The notes under the pieces: model-generated
Seen by the model: only the letters and a program-made list of their open reading frames with translations
Told to the model about the DNA's origin: nothing
Databases searched by the model: none
Translations under genes and position numbers: made by a program
Source of the DNA: Hymenobacter metallilatus
GTDB taxonomy: Bacteria; Bacteroidota; Bacteroidia; Cytophagales; Hymenobacteraceae
Direction: 5' to 3'
DNA: 64,000 nucleotides
Assembly: GCF_003944705.1 (NCBI RefSeq)
Contig: NZ_RWIS01000012.1
Coordinates: forward strand, 124,001 to 188,000
Shown: positions 1-7,745 of the stretch, piece by piece
Position numbering within the stretch: position 1 is the first letter of the stretch
Layout: each line of letters opens with the position of its first letter

Positions 1-1
1 G

Positions 2-568
2 CAGTGGCACGCCAATCCGCAGCCAGGCTGGGCGTTTCTGAATCAGAGTGCGGGTATGCTGCGCCTATACTCGGTGCCGCTGCCCGCTGGCGCCAAGAAC
101 CTGTGGCAGGTGCCCAATTTGCTGCTGCAGAAGCTGCCCGCCGAGCAGTTTATGGCCACCGTCAAGCTCGCCGTCACGCCCCGCTTCGAGGGCGAAAAGG
201 TAGGGTTAGTGATGATGGGTCTTGATTATGCCACCATCACGCTCAGTAACTCCGGCGGCCAGCTGCTGCTCAGTCAGACGGTGTGTAAAGAGGCCGACAA
301 GCTTACTCCCGAAACCGCTGCCAGTGCGCCCGTTACTGTGCCTCCGCGCCAGCCCGTGTATCTGCGCGTAACGGTGCTGTCCGGCGCCAAATGCCGCTTC
401 AGCTACAGCCTCGACGGTAAACAGTTTACACCACTAGGCGCCGAGTTTCATGCTCGGGAAGGCAAGTGGATTGGCGCGAAAATGGGTCTGTTCTACACTC
501 GCTCCGGCCAAACCAACGACGCCGGTACCGCCGACGTGGATTGGTTTCGGGTAGAGCCAGTACAGTGA
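2..568 (+). CDS. GH43-type beta-xylosidase/arabinofuranosidase, C-terminal part (5' end outside window)
   Basis: The open frame runs in from the left edge, so only the last 188 codons are present. The visible part reads QWHANPQPGWAF followed by NLWQVPNLLLQK and GEKVGLVMMGLDYA. This resembles the C-terminal concanavalin A-like (DUF1349-type) beta-sandwich of GH43 family xylosidases and arabinofuranosidases. That domain packs against the five-bladed propeller and shapes the active site. The catalytic propeller is not visible, so substrate is inferred. It lies head-to-head in 3' orientation with the LacI regulator and next to a pectin locus, so trimming of arabinan or xylogalacturonan side chains is plausible. 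The ATG at 56 is internal, because the same frame continues upstream with conserved sequence. A 28-bp perfect inverted repeat follows 20 bases after the stop. Confidence 0.8.
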   Translation, partial: QWHANPQPGWAFLNQSAGMLRLYSVPLPAGAKNLWQVPNLLLQKLPAEQFMATVKLAVTPRFEGEKVGLVMMGLDYATITLSNSGGQLLLSQTVCKEADKLTPETAASAPVTVPPRQPVYLRVTVLSGAKCRFSYSLDGKQFTPLGAEFHAREGKWIGAKMGLFYTRSGQTNDAGTADVDWFRVEPVQ

Positions 569-588
569 TTCTGAAAACTGTCAGAGAA

Positions 589-688
589 CTGTCATCCTGA
601 GCAGCGCGAAGGACCTTATCCCGTCAGCAAGTCGTAACAACGGCCCGTTCTGGCGTGATTAGGTCCTTCGCGCTGCTCAGGATGACAG
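589..688. repeat. 28-bp perfect inverted repeat between convergent genes
   Basis: Arms 589-616 and 661-688 are exact reverse complements (begin CTGTCATCCTGAGCAGCGCG) around a 44-base loop. The repeat lies between the 3' ends of the GH43 and LacI genes, so it could act as a bidirectional terminator. It belongs to the dispersed GTCATCCTGAGC-type palindromes found throughout the window. Confidence 0.9.
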
Positions 689-694
689 TCCGGT

Positions 695-1723
695 TTACAG
701 CTTCACTGCTTCCAGGCGCGTGGAGCTGCGCACTACCAGCTCGGTGGGAATGCGCACGGTTTCAATGGGCAGGGCGCGGTGCTTGCGCTCAATCTGGTCG
801 ATGAGGCGCTCGGCGGCTATCTGACCAATTTCCTGGGCGGGCTGCACCACGGTACTTAGGGCCGGATTCAGTAGGTGTGCCACGTTGAGGTTGGTGAAGC
901 CGATAAGCGAGACATCTTCGGGGATGTGCAGGTCGCGCTGGCGCAGGGCCTGCAGGCAACCCACGGCCAGGCGGTCGGAGGCTGTGAAAAAGGCATCGGG
1001 GGGTGAGTCCAGGTGCATTAGCTCATCTACCATCGGGCCTACCTCATCGGGCCCGAAAGTGCCGTAACGTACTAGGTTCTCATCGAATTCCAGCCCATTC
1101 TGCTCCAGGGCGGCGCGGTAGCCAGCCAGGCGCTCCTGCGTAATGCTGAGCCAGGGCTGAATGGTGAGGTGAGCAATGCGCCGCCGGCCCTCCTGAATCA
1201 GATGCTCGGTGGCGGCAAAGGCCCCACCGAAATTATCGGCCACTACTTTGGTCACGTTCAGCTCACTGGAAACCCGGTCAAACAGCACCAGCGGCACGTT
1301 TTTGTCGAGCACTTCCTGCAGGTGCTCCACATCGGAGGTTTCGCTGGACAGAGACATCAGCAGGCCATCTACTTTGCGCGACATGGCCTGCTGCACGTTG
1401 GCCATTTCCCGCTCGTAGCTTTCCTGGCTCTGAAAGATAATAACGTGGTAGCCCCGGTTGTAAGCAATAGCCTCGATACCGTTGATGGCCTGGGAGAAAA
1501 AGTAGTTGGCAATTTGGGGCAGAATCACGCCAATGGCCCGGCTGGCGCTGCCTTTCAGGCTGAGCGCAATGGGGTTGGGGCGGTAGTTGAGCCGCTCAGC
1601 ACACTCCATCACCCGGCGCTTGGTTTCCGCGTTGATTTCGTAGCTGCCCCGCAGCGCCCGCGACACGGTGGAGGTTGAGATTCCCAGCTCCCGGGCAATG
1701 TCCTTGATGGTGTACGTTTCCAC
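695..1723 (-). CDS. LacI/GalR-family transcriptional regulator of the pectin/galacturonate locus
   Basis: This is a DNA-binding repressor-type regulator of 342 residues, normal length for the family. Residues 4-28 form the classic LacI helix-turn-helix (YTIKDIARELGISTSTVSRAL), followed by the hinge and a periplasmic-binding-protein-like sensor domain (GVILPQIANYFFSQAINGIE, DGLLMSLSSE, PDAFFTASDRLAVGCLQAL). I chose the GTG at 1723, since it puts the HTH at the usual distance from the N-terminus. The ATG at 1816 would add 31 unlikely residues. A TACTTTAG box at 1776-1783 (minus strand) fits a promoter with a leader of about 45 bases. It is divergent from susC, with a LacI-type site between them, so control by a galacturonate-pathway intermediate and autoregulation are likely. 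The effector is inferred. Confidence 0.88.
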   Translation of the reverse strand: METYTIKDIARELGISTSTVSRALRGSYEINAETKRRVMECAERLNYRPNPIALSLKGSASRAIGVILPQIANYFFSQAINGIEAIAYNRGYHVIIFQSQESYEREMANVQQAMSRKVDGLLMSLSSETSDVEHLQEVLDKNVPLVLFDRVSSELNVTKVVADNFGGAFAATEHLIQEGRRRIAHLTIQPWLSITQERLAGYRAALEQNGLEFDENLVRYGTFGPDEVGPMVDELMHLDSPPDAFFTASDRLAVGCLQALRQRDLHIPEDVSLIGFTNLNVAHLLNPALSTVVQPAQEIGQIAAERLIDQIERKHRALPIETVRIPTELVVRSSTRLEAVKL

Positions 1724-1775
1724 GAGATGGTGCGGCGCTAGGTGAAAGAAAAGGTAAGCGGAGAGTGGGTACTTA

Positions 1776-1783
1776 CTAAAGTA
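1776..1783 (-). promoter_or_regulatory. Possible -7 box of the LacI gene
   Basis: On the minus strand this reads TACTTTAG, one base off the Bacteroidota TAnnTTTG element, about 53 bases before the GTG start. No convincing -33 TTG sits at the right spacing, so the call is weak. Confidence 0.3.
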
Positions 1784-1899
1784 CAAGAATGTACCTGATG
1801 CCGGAAAGGTGCCCAACTGTCCGAAAAATAGGCATAGCCAGTGAATAACCGGAATACTGACCCTGAAAAACTACGGCAGTGACTGATTGGTCACGTTCC

Positions 1900-1913
1900 C
1901 GACATCGTTTGCA
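1900..1913. promoter_or_regulatory. LacI-type operator between lacI-like gene and susC
   Basis: The minus strand reads TGCAAACGATGTCG, matching 13 of 14 positions of the generic LacI-family pattern TGNAANCGNTNNCA around a central CG. The core GCAAACGATG is repeated exactly before uxaC (13374-13387). I saw no other copy by eye. It lies about 177 bases from the regulator start and 270 bases from susC. Just upstream, GTGAC and GTCAC arms (1879-1894) form a further small palindrome. The rest of 1724-2183 shows no gene and no clear plus-strand promoter box. Confidence 0.6.
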
Positions 1914-2183
1914 CAAATTAATCAGGTCAATTTCTTCCTTTTCGCGGAGGCTTCCAGTAACCTTAATCAAGCCAACTGCTGGCCGGCTGTAAACCCAACG
2001 CAGCCAGCTTCTTCAAAAAGTATACAACGCTGCTGATAAAGACGCCAGCGGCCCGCTACGAATAGCAACCCGGCCGACCCGAAGCCCCGTCGGCGCCCGG
2101 CTGTTTCGCTGCTGCTTACCCAAGTGCCCAACCGGCTGCTTACCCACCTTCCCACTTCAATTCCCACACCATCACGTCACGTC

Positions 2184-5100
2184 ATGAAAAAAAATCTACT
2201 GTTACTGGCGCCGCTTCTGGTGGCAACGGTGGCACCCGCTTGGGCGCAGCAACGCCGCGTACAGGGGGTTGTTAAGTCGGACAAGGGAGACGCCCTGCCC
2301 GGCGTAACGGTGGTCGTTAAGGGCACCAGCACCGGGGCCACTACCGACGGGGAAGGGCGCTTCAGCCTGGCCGTGCCCGATAATGCTACGCTGCGCTTCA
2401 GCTACATCGGCTTTCTGCCGTATGAGGTGGCCGTAGGCACCAAAACCGACTTTACGGTGGCTCTGCAGGAAGATAGCAAGACACTGGACGACGTGGTAGT
2501 AATTGGCTACCAGGCCGTGCAGCGCCGCGACGTGACGGGCTCGGTATCGTCGGTGAGTGCCCAGCAGATCAAGGACATTCCGGTAAACTCCGCCGCCGAG
2601 GCCCTCACGGGCCGCCTGGCCGGGGTGCAGCTGACTTCCTCAGAGGGTACGCCCGGTAACCTGGATGTGCGGGTGCGGGTGCGGGGCGGTGGCTCGGTAA
2701 CCCAGGACAACTCCCCGCTGTACGTGGTGGACGGTATCCAGATTGAAAACGCCCTGGCCGTAATTGCGCCTCAAGATATTGCCTCCGTGGATGTGCTCAA
2801 AGATGCCTCGGCCACGGCCATTTACGGGGCCCGCGGCGCCAACGGCGTGGTGATTATTACCACCAAGAAAGGCATCGAGGGCAAAACGGTTATCAGCTAC
2901 AATGGCTTCGCCGGTTTCCGCCGCATCAGCAAGAAGCTGGGCGTGCTCAGTCCTGATGACTACCTGAATTACCAGTACGAGCGGGCCCAGCTGGCCGGCG
3001 CTACCGGGCAGGGCGGCCTATCGGCGTTTGGCAAGCTGTTTGGCTCCCGCAATTACCTCAGCGACACGCTCGGCCGCGCCCGCCAGGCGCCCTTCGTGGA
3101 TTGGCAGGAAGAGGTATTCGGGCGCGACGCCTTCCAGCAAACCCACAACCTCTCGGTATCGGGTGGGGTGAAAGGTACTACGTACTCCCTGAGCCTGACG
3201 CGCAACGACGAGGACGGCATCCAGCGCGGCTCCGACTTTACCCGCAACCTGGTCAACTTCCGCTTTGATACCAAGCCCATGGACCGCCTGAAAGTGGGCA
3301 TGAACATGCGCTTCAACGACCAGACGGTGAACGGGGCGGGCACGTCTTCCTCCGGCTCCAGCGTAACCTCCCGCCTGCGCAACACGGTGCAATACATGCC
3401 CCTGATGGTGCCCAACGCCACGGGCCAGGTGCTGGACCCCAGCACCTTTGATGACGAGTTCTTCACCAACTCCAGCCTGGTAAACCCGGTGCTCACCATC
3501 GACAATGAGTACCGCCGCGACAAGCGCCGCACTTTCAACATTGGGGCCAACGCGGCGCTGGAGCTGCTGAAGGGCCTCACGTTGCGCTCTACGGCGGGTT
3601 TTGATATTACGAACACCGAGCTGGGTACCTTCAACGGCCGCTACTCGCCCACCATCCGGCAGGCGGCCGGGGGCTACCTCAACCTGCCCTTCGCCACCAT
3701 TACCACGGGTACCCAGAGCACGCTCAACAACTCCAACGTGCTGGATTACGCCTTTACTACCGGCAAGCACCAGGTGGGCGTGCTGCTGGGGCAGGAAATC
3801 TACCAGCAGCAAACAAAGCAGCAGTTCATCCAAACCAACTTCCTGCCCCTGGATATTACCGCTGAGCGGGCCCTGGCCAACATTAACCAGGGTGTGTTGC
3901 CGGCGGGCGTAACTTCCCAGCCCGTGCTGCCCGGTACCAGCATCCCCACTGATTACCGCCTGCTCTCGGGCTTCGGCCGGATTACGTACTCCTTCGATGA
4001 CAAATACCTGTTTACCGGCACGTTCCGGGCCGACGGGTCTTCCAAGTTCCGGGAGGGCAACCGCTGGGGCTACTTTCCTGGCGCTTCGGTAGCCTGGCGC
4101 ATTTCCAAGGAGGATTTCTTCAAGTCGCTGACGGCCGTATCGGACCTGAAGCTGCGCCTGAGCTACGGCCAGGCCGGTAACAACCGCATCAACGACTTCC
4201 TCTACGATCAGCTGTACTCGGCCGGTAGCGCGCCTTATTTCCTCAACCATATTCAGGTGCTGGGCGCGGCGGCCACCACCCTGCCTAACCCCGATTTGAA
4301 GTGGGAAGTAACTACCTCCCGCGACTTTGGGGTGGACCTGGCCCTCTGGGAAAACCGCGTGCAGTTCACCGGCGACGTGTATTACAACACCACCTCCGAT
4401 CTGCTCATCAACCAGCCCATTCCGCCGTTTCTGGGCTACACGTCCCAGCTGCGCAACATCGGTGAAACTTCCAACAAGGGTATCGAGCTGCAGCTGACTG
4501 GCACCATTTTCAACAAGCCCAACTTCACCTGGACGGCCACGGCCAACGCCTCCCTCAACCGGGGCAAAATTGAAAGCCTGGGCTCGGGCCTGCAGGAAAT
4601 TCCGGGTATTGCCTCGGGCTGGGCCGGTACCGCCCTCAACCGCGACTATGTGGCCCGCGTGGGCCGGCCGGTGGGGGAGATGTACGGCTACGTAACCGAC
4701 GGCTTCCTGACGGCCGACGACTTCGAGAGCTACAACGCCACCACCCAAACCTGGACGCCGAAGAAGAATGCGCAGGGGGCCAACGTGTTTGCCAATAACC
4801 TGGGCCTGATTGGCGAAACCGCCGCCCGGCCCGGCCTTATCAAGCTCAAAGACCTGAACAACGACGGCGTTATCAACGACCAGGACCAGACGGTTATCGG
4901 CAATGCCAACCCCAAGATTTCGGGCGGCCTGAACCAGCAGTTTACGTTCAAGAACTTCGATGCCAGCGTGTTCGTGAACTTCGTGCTGGGCAACGATATC
5001 TACAACGCCAACAAGATTGAGTTTACCTCCAACACGGCCAACACCGTGTTCAGCAACCTGCTGGATGTAATGGAGGACCGCTACAAGGTAATTGGCTCAG

Positions 5101-5453
5101 ATGGGGCGCTGATTACGGACCTGAACACCCTGCGCCAGGTAAACCAGAACGCCAGCATCTGGACGCCCACCCGCAACTACTTCCTGCACTCCTGGGCCGT
5201 GGAGGATGGCTCCTTCCTGCGCATCAACAACGTGACGCTGGGTTACACCCTGCCCAAAACGCTCACTACCCGCGCCCATGTGCAGCAGCTGCGCTTCTAC
5301 GTGACGCTCAACAACCTGTACACCTTCACCAAATATACGGGCTACGACCCCGAGGTGAACACCCGCCGCTCGTCGCCGCTGACCCCGGGCGTTGATTACG
5401 CGGCCTACCCGCGCAGCCGTGCCTTCCTGTTTGGCCTGAACCTTTCCCTCTAA
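2184..5453 (+). CDS. SusC/RagA-family TonB-dependent outer membrane receptor
   Basis: This 1089-residue outer-membrane transporter should import pectic oligosaccharides with the SusD-like partner next to it. It starts with a signal peptide (MKKNLLLLAPLLVATVAPAWAQ), then a carboxypeptidase-regulatory-like domain (about residues 24-100), a TonB-box-like DDVVVIGYQ, a plug domain (RDVTGSVSSVSAQQIKDIPV to GARGANGVVIITTKKG) and a long beta-barrel ending in ...AFLFGLNLSL with the C-terminal aromatic/leucine pattern. I chose the ATG at 2184, because the upstream ATG at 2124 would put 20 non-signal residues in front. It is first in the plus-strand locus and divergent from the LacI-type regulator. The substrate is inferred from the downstream pectin genes. 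Confidence 0.95.
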   Translation: MKKNLLLLAPLLVATVAPAWAQQRRVQGVVKSDKGDALPGVTVVVKGTSTGATTDGEGRFSLAVPDNATLRFSYIGFLPYEVAVGTKTDFTVALQEDSKTLDDVVVIGYQAVQRRDVTGSVSSVSAQQIKDIPVNSAAEALTGRLAGVQLTSSEGTPGNLDVRVRVRGGGSVTQDNSPLYVVDGIQIENALAVIAPQDIASVDVLKDASATAIYGARGANGVVIITTKKGIEGKTVISYNGFAGFRRISKKLGVLSPDDYLNYQYERAQLAGATGQGGLSAFGKLFGSRNYLSDTLGRARQAPFVDWQEEVFGRDAFQQTHNLSVSGGVKGTTYSLSLTRNDEDGIQRGSDFTRNLVNFRFDTKPMDRLKVGMNMRFNDQTVNGAGTSSSGSSVTSRLRNTVQYMPLMVPNATGQVLDPSTFDDEFFTNSSLVNPVLTIDNEYRRDKRRTFNIGANAALELLKGLTLRSTAGFDITNTELGTFNGRYSPTIRQAAGGYLNLPFATITTGTQSTLNNSNVLDYAFTTGKHQVGVLLGQEIYQQQTKQQFIQTNFLPLDITAERALANINQGVLPAGVTSQPVLPGTSIPTDYRLLSGFGRITYSFDDKYLFTGTFRADGSSKFREGNRWGYFPGASVAWRISKEDFFKSLTAVSDLKLRLSYGQAGNNRINDFLYDQLYSAGSAPYFLNHIQVLGAAATTLPNPDLKWEVTTSRDFGVDLALWENRVQFTGDVYYNTTSDLLINQPIPPFLGYTSQLRNIGETSNKGIELQLTGTIFNKPNFTWTATANASLNRGKIESLGSGLQEIPGIASGWAGTALNRDYVARVGRPVGEMYGYVTDGFLTADDFESYNATTQTWTPKKNAQGANVFANNLGLIGETAARPGLIKLKDLNNDGVINDQDQTVIGNANPKISGGLNQQFTFKNFDASVFVNFVLGNDIYNANKIEFTSNTANTVFSNLLDVMEDRYKVIGSDGALITDLNTLRQVNQNASIWTPTRNYFLHSWAVEDGSFLRINNVTLGYTLPKTLTTRAHVQQLRFYVTLNNLYTFTKYTGYDPEVNTRRSSPLTPGVDYAAYPRSRAFLFGLNLSL

Positions 5454-5471
5454 TTCCCACCCCCAGTTGAT

Positions 5472-7316
5472 ATGAAATCCGCACTTACTTTCCGGACTGC
5501 ACTGGCCGGGCTGGCTTTAGCAGGCTGCACCGGGGCCCTGGTTTCCTGCCAGGATTACCTAAACGTGGAGCCCGTGGCCCTCAACACCACCGCCTACACG
5601 TTCAGCACCGTGGCCGGGGCCACGGCCGCCGTTATCGGGGCCTACGATCCGCTGTCGGGTGACCAGAGCTACGGCACCCGCGTGAGCATGTACTTCCCCT
5701 ACGACTCGGATGAAATGATTGGCTCCTCGGGGGCCTCCGATGGGGCCCGGCGCAGCATTGCCCGCTACAAGTCGTTGCCTACCAACACGGAAATAACCAA
5801 CCCCTGGAACACGCTTTACCAGGGCGTGGAGCGTACTAATATCTGCATTCAGCAGATTCCGCAGATGGCCAGCTACAACAGCGGCCCGGCCGCCGATACG
5901 GCCGCCCTGCACCGCCTGCACGGCGAGGCCCTCACGCTGCGGGCCCAGTATTACCTGGAGCTGATCCGGAACTGGGGGGATGTGCCCGCGCAGTTTACGC
6001 CCTCGGTATCGGGCCAGGATTTCAACCTGCCCAACGCTGACCGCAACGCCACGCTTACCAAACTCATTGCCGATTTGCTGCAGGCTGAAAAGCTGGTGCC
6101 CTGGCGCACGAGGGCTGGTATGGCCAGTGAGCGAATCACGAAGGGCGCGGTGAAAGCCTTGCGGGCCCGGCTGGCTTTGTACCGGGGCGGCTATGCCCTG
6201 CAGGGCAACCAGATGACGCGCCCCGCCGACTACCTGGACTACTACCGTATTGCCCGCGACGAGTGCGCCGGCCTGCTGGCTAACCGCGGGGAGCACACGC
6301 TGAATGCCAGCTTCCTGGAACTGTTCAAGAGCATAAATGAGCAGCGCCCGGAAGCCGCCAACGAAATCATGTTCCAGGTGGGCATGGGCGGCTCCACGGC
6401 CGTGTCGGATAGTAAGCTGGGCTACTACAATGGCCCCCGCCTCAACGCCTCGCCCATTTATGGCTCCACCCAAGGTGCCGTAACGGTGGTGCCCACCTAC
6501 TTCTACGCCTTCGACTCCCTGGATGCCCGCCGCGACGTAACCATCACCACGTACAGCATTCCGGCCACCAACTTTCAGACCGGTGTGGCCCTGGGGGCTA
6601 TTACCGACGGCAAATTCCGCCGCGACTGGCATAATCCTGCCATTCCGGGCACCGGCAACTACCTGGGCTACAACTGGCCCATCATCCGCTTCGCTGATGT
6701 GCTGCTGATGTTTGCCGAAGCCGAAAACGAGCTGAGCGGCCCCACGACGGCCGCCCAGAATGCCCTGCTGGAAGTGCGCACCCGCGGCTTCGGGGGCAAC
6801 CGCACCCGCGCCCTGGCCGGCCTGGACCTGAGCTCGAAAGCCAGCTTCTTCAACGCCTTGGTGAATGAGCGTTACCTGGAGTTTGGCAGTGAAGGTATCC
6901 GCAAGTATGATTTGCTGCGCTGGAACCTGTTTGAAGCCAAGCTGGCTGAGGCCAAAGCCAACCTGCTGAAGCTGGCCCTGAACCAAGCGCCTTACCAGAA
7001 TGTGCCCCAGTATATGTACTTCCGCACGCCTACCGCCATTGGCACTATTCAGTGGGCTCGTTCCTTCTACCGGCCTTCTCCCTCGGCCACACCCGCCGGC
7101 ACCACTCGCGTAAACTGGCGTCAGGCCATTGACGCGGCCTACATTGCCAATACCCGGCCCACTGGCTCCTCGGCTACGGTGGGTACCGTTACGGCCGCCA
7201 GCACCGGCACCGGCCTCGCCGCCGAGTACGTGCCCGGCCAGGGCAAGGAGTTGCTGCCCATTCCGCAAAGCACCCTGGCCGCCGATCCGGCCCTGAAGCA
7301 GAATTTCGGGTATTAA
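5472..7316 (+). CDS. SusD/RagB-family nutrient-binding outer membrane lipoprotein
   Basis: The 614-residue product starts with a lipoprotein signal ending LVSC, so the mature N-terminus is the lipidated Cys26 followed by QDYLNVEP, a typical SusD start. The TPR-like N-terminal half (GEALTLRAQYYLELIRNWGDVP, a family hallmark) and the C-terminal NERYLEFGSEGIRKYDLLRWNLF and KELLPIPQS motifs identify the family. It caps the SusC barrel and captures glycans at the surface. It begins 18 bases after susC and must be co-transcribed. It is at the long end for the family, owing to a Ser/Thr/Gly-rich stretch near residues 560-590. Confidence 0.95.
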   Translation: MKSALTFRTALAGLALAGCTGALVSCQDYLNVEPVALNTTAYTFSTVAGATAAVIGAYDPLSGDQSYGTRVSMYFPYDSDEMIGSSGASDGARRSIARYKSLPTNTEITNPWNTLYQGVERTNICIQQIPQMASYNSGPAADTAALHRLHGEALTLRAQYYLELIRNWGDVPAQFTPSVSGQDFNLPNADRNATLTKLIADLLQAEKLVPWRTRAGMASERITKGAVKALRARLALYRGGYALQGNQMTRPADYLDYYRIARDECAGLLANRGEHTLNASFLELFKSINEQRPEAANEIMFQVGMGGSTAVSDSKLGYYNGPRLNASPIYGSTQGAVTVVPTYFYAFDSLDARRDVTITTYSIPATNFQTGVALGAITDGKFRRDWHNPAIPGTGNYLGYNWPIIRFADVLLMFAEAENELSGPTTAAQNALLEVRTRGFGGNRTRALAGLDLSSKASFFNALVNERYLEFGSEGIRKYDLLRWNLFEAKLAEAKANLLKLALNQAPYQNVPQYMYFRTPTAIGTIQWARSFYRPSPSATPAGTTRVNWRQAIDAAYIANTRPTGSSATVGTVTAASTGTGLAAEYVPGQGKELLPIPQSTLAADPALKQNFGY

Positions 7317-7412
7317 CTGTTAGGCTCTCCGCCTTAAGCGGACGCCAGATGGAGCTTGCCGAAGCATGACAGTCCCTCCTCATTACCTCATCCCGTCATT
7401 ACCCCAACTACC

Positions 7413-7721
7413 ATGAGCAATGAACCCTGGCTAACTGTGGGGGAGGGCGTGCAGCGCCAGGTGCTGACTTACGGGCCCGACCTGATGCTGGTAAAGGTGC
7501 GTTTTGCAACGGGCGGCATCGGGGCGTTGCACCAGCACGTGCACAGCCAGATTACCTACGTGGAAAGCGGGGTATTCCGGTGCACGGTGGGGGAGGAGGA
7601 AACGGTGCTGCGGGCCGGTGACACGTTTTACGCCGCTCCTACCGTGTGGCACGGGGTAGAGTGCCTGGAGACCGGCGTGCTGCTGGATTCCTTTAGCCCA
7701 ATGCGGGAAGACTTTGTGTAA
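7413..7721 (+). CDS. kdgF: KdgF-like cupin (unsaturated uronate linearisation)
   Basis: This is a 102-residue single-domain cupin. KdgF proteins open the ring of 4,5-unsaturated uronates released by pectate or alginate lyases into the linear keto form. The family pattern is clear: GALHQHVHSQITYV (metal ligands among His40, His42, His44 and Gln46), AGDTFYAAPTVWHGVE (His80) and the C-terminal LLDSFSPMREDF. I chose ATG 7413 (MSNEPWLTVGEGVQRQ). An ATG at 7356 would add a poorly conserved leader. It lies between susD and the pectate lyase fusion, whose products would be its substrate. The downstream KduI/KduD enzymes of this branch are not in the window. Confidence 0.82.
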   Translation: MSNEPWLTVGEGVQRQVLTYGPDLMLVKVRFATGGIGALHQHVHSQITYVESGVFRCTVGEEETVLRAGDTFYAAPTVWHGVECLETGVLLDSFSPMREDFV

Positions 7722-7745
7722 ACGCGGCGCCTGGCGCACTTGAGT

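Noticed and set aside
3018..4748. 576-residue open frame antisense to susC
   Set aside because: It is a shadow frame of a high-GC gene: no domain, signal or start context, while the plus-strand SusC reading is unambiguous. The similar frame at 5559-7268 opposite susD is rejected for the same reason.
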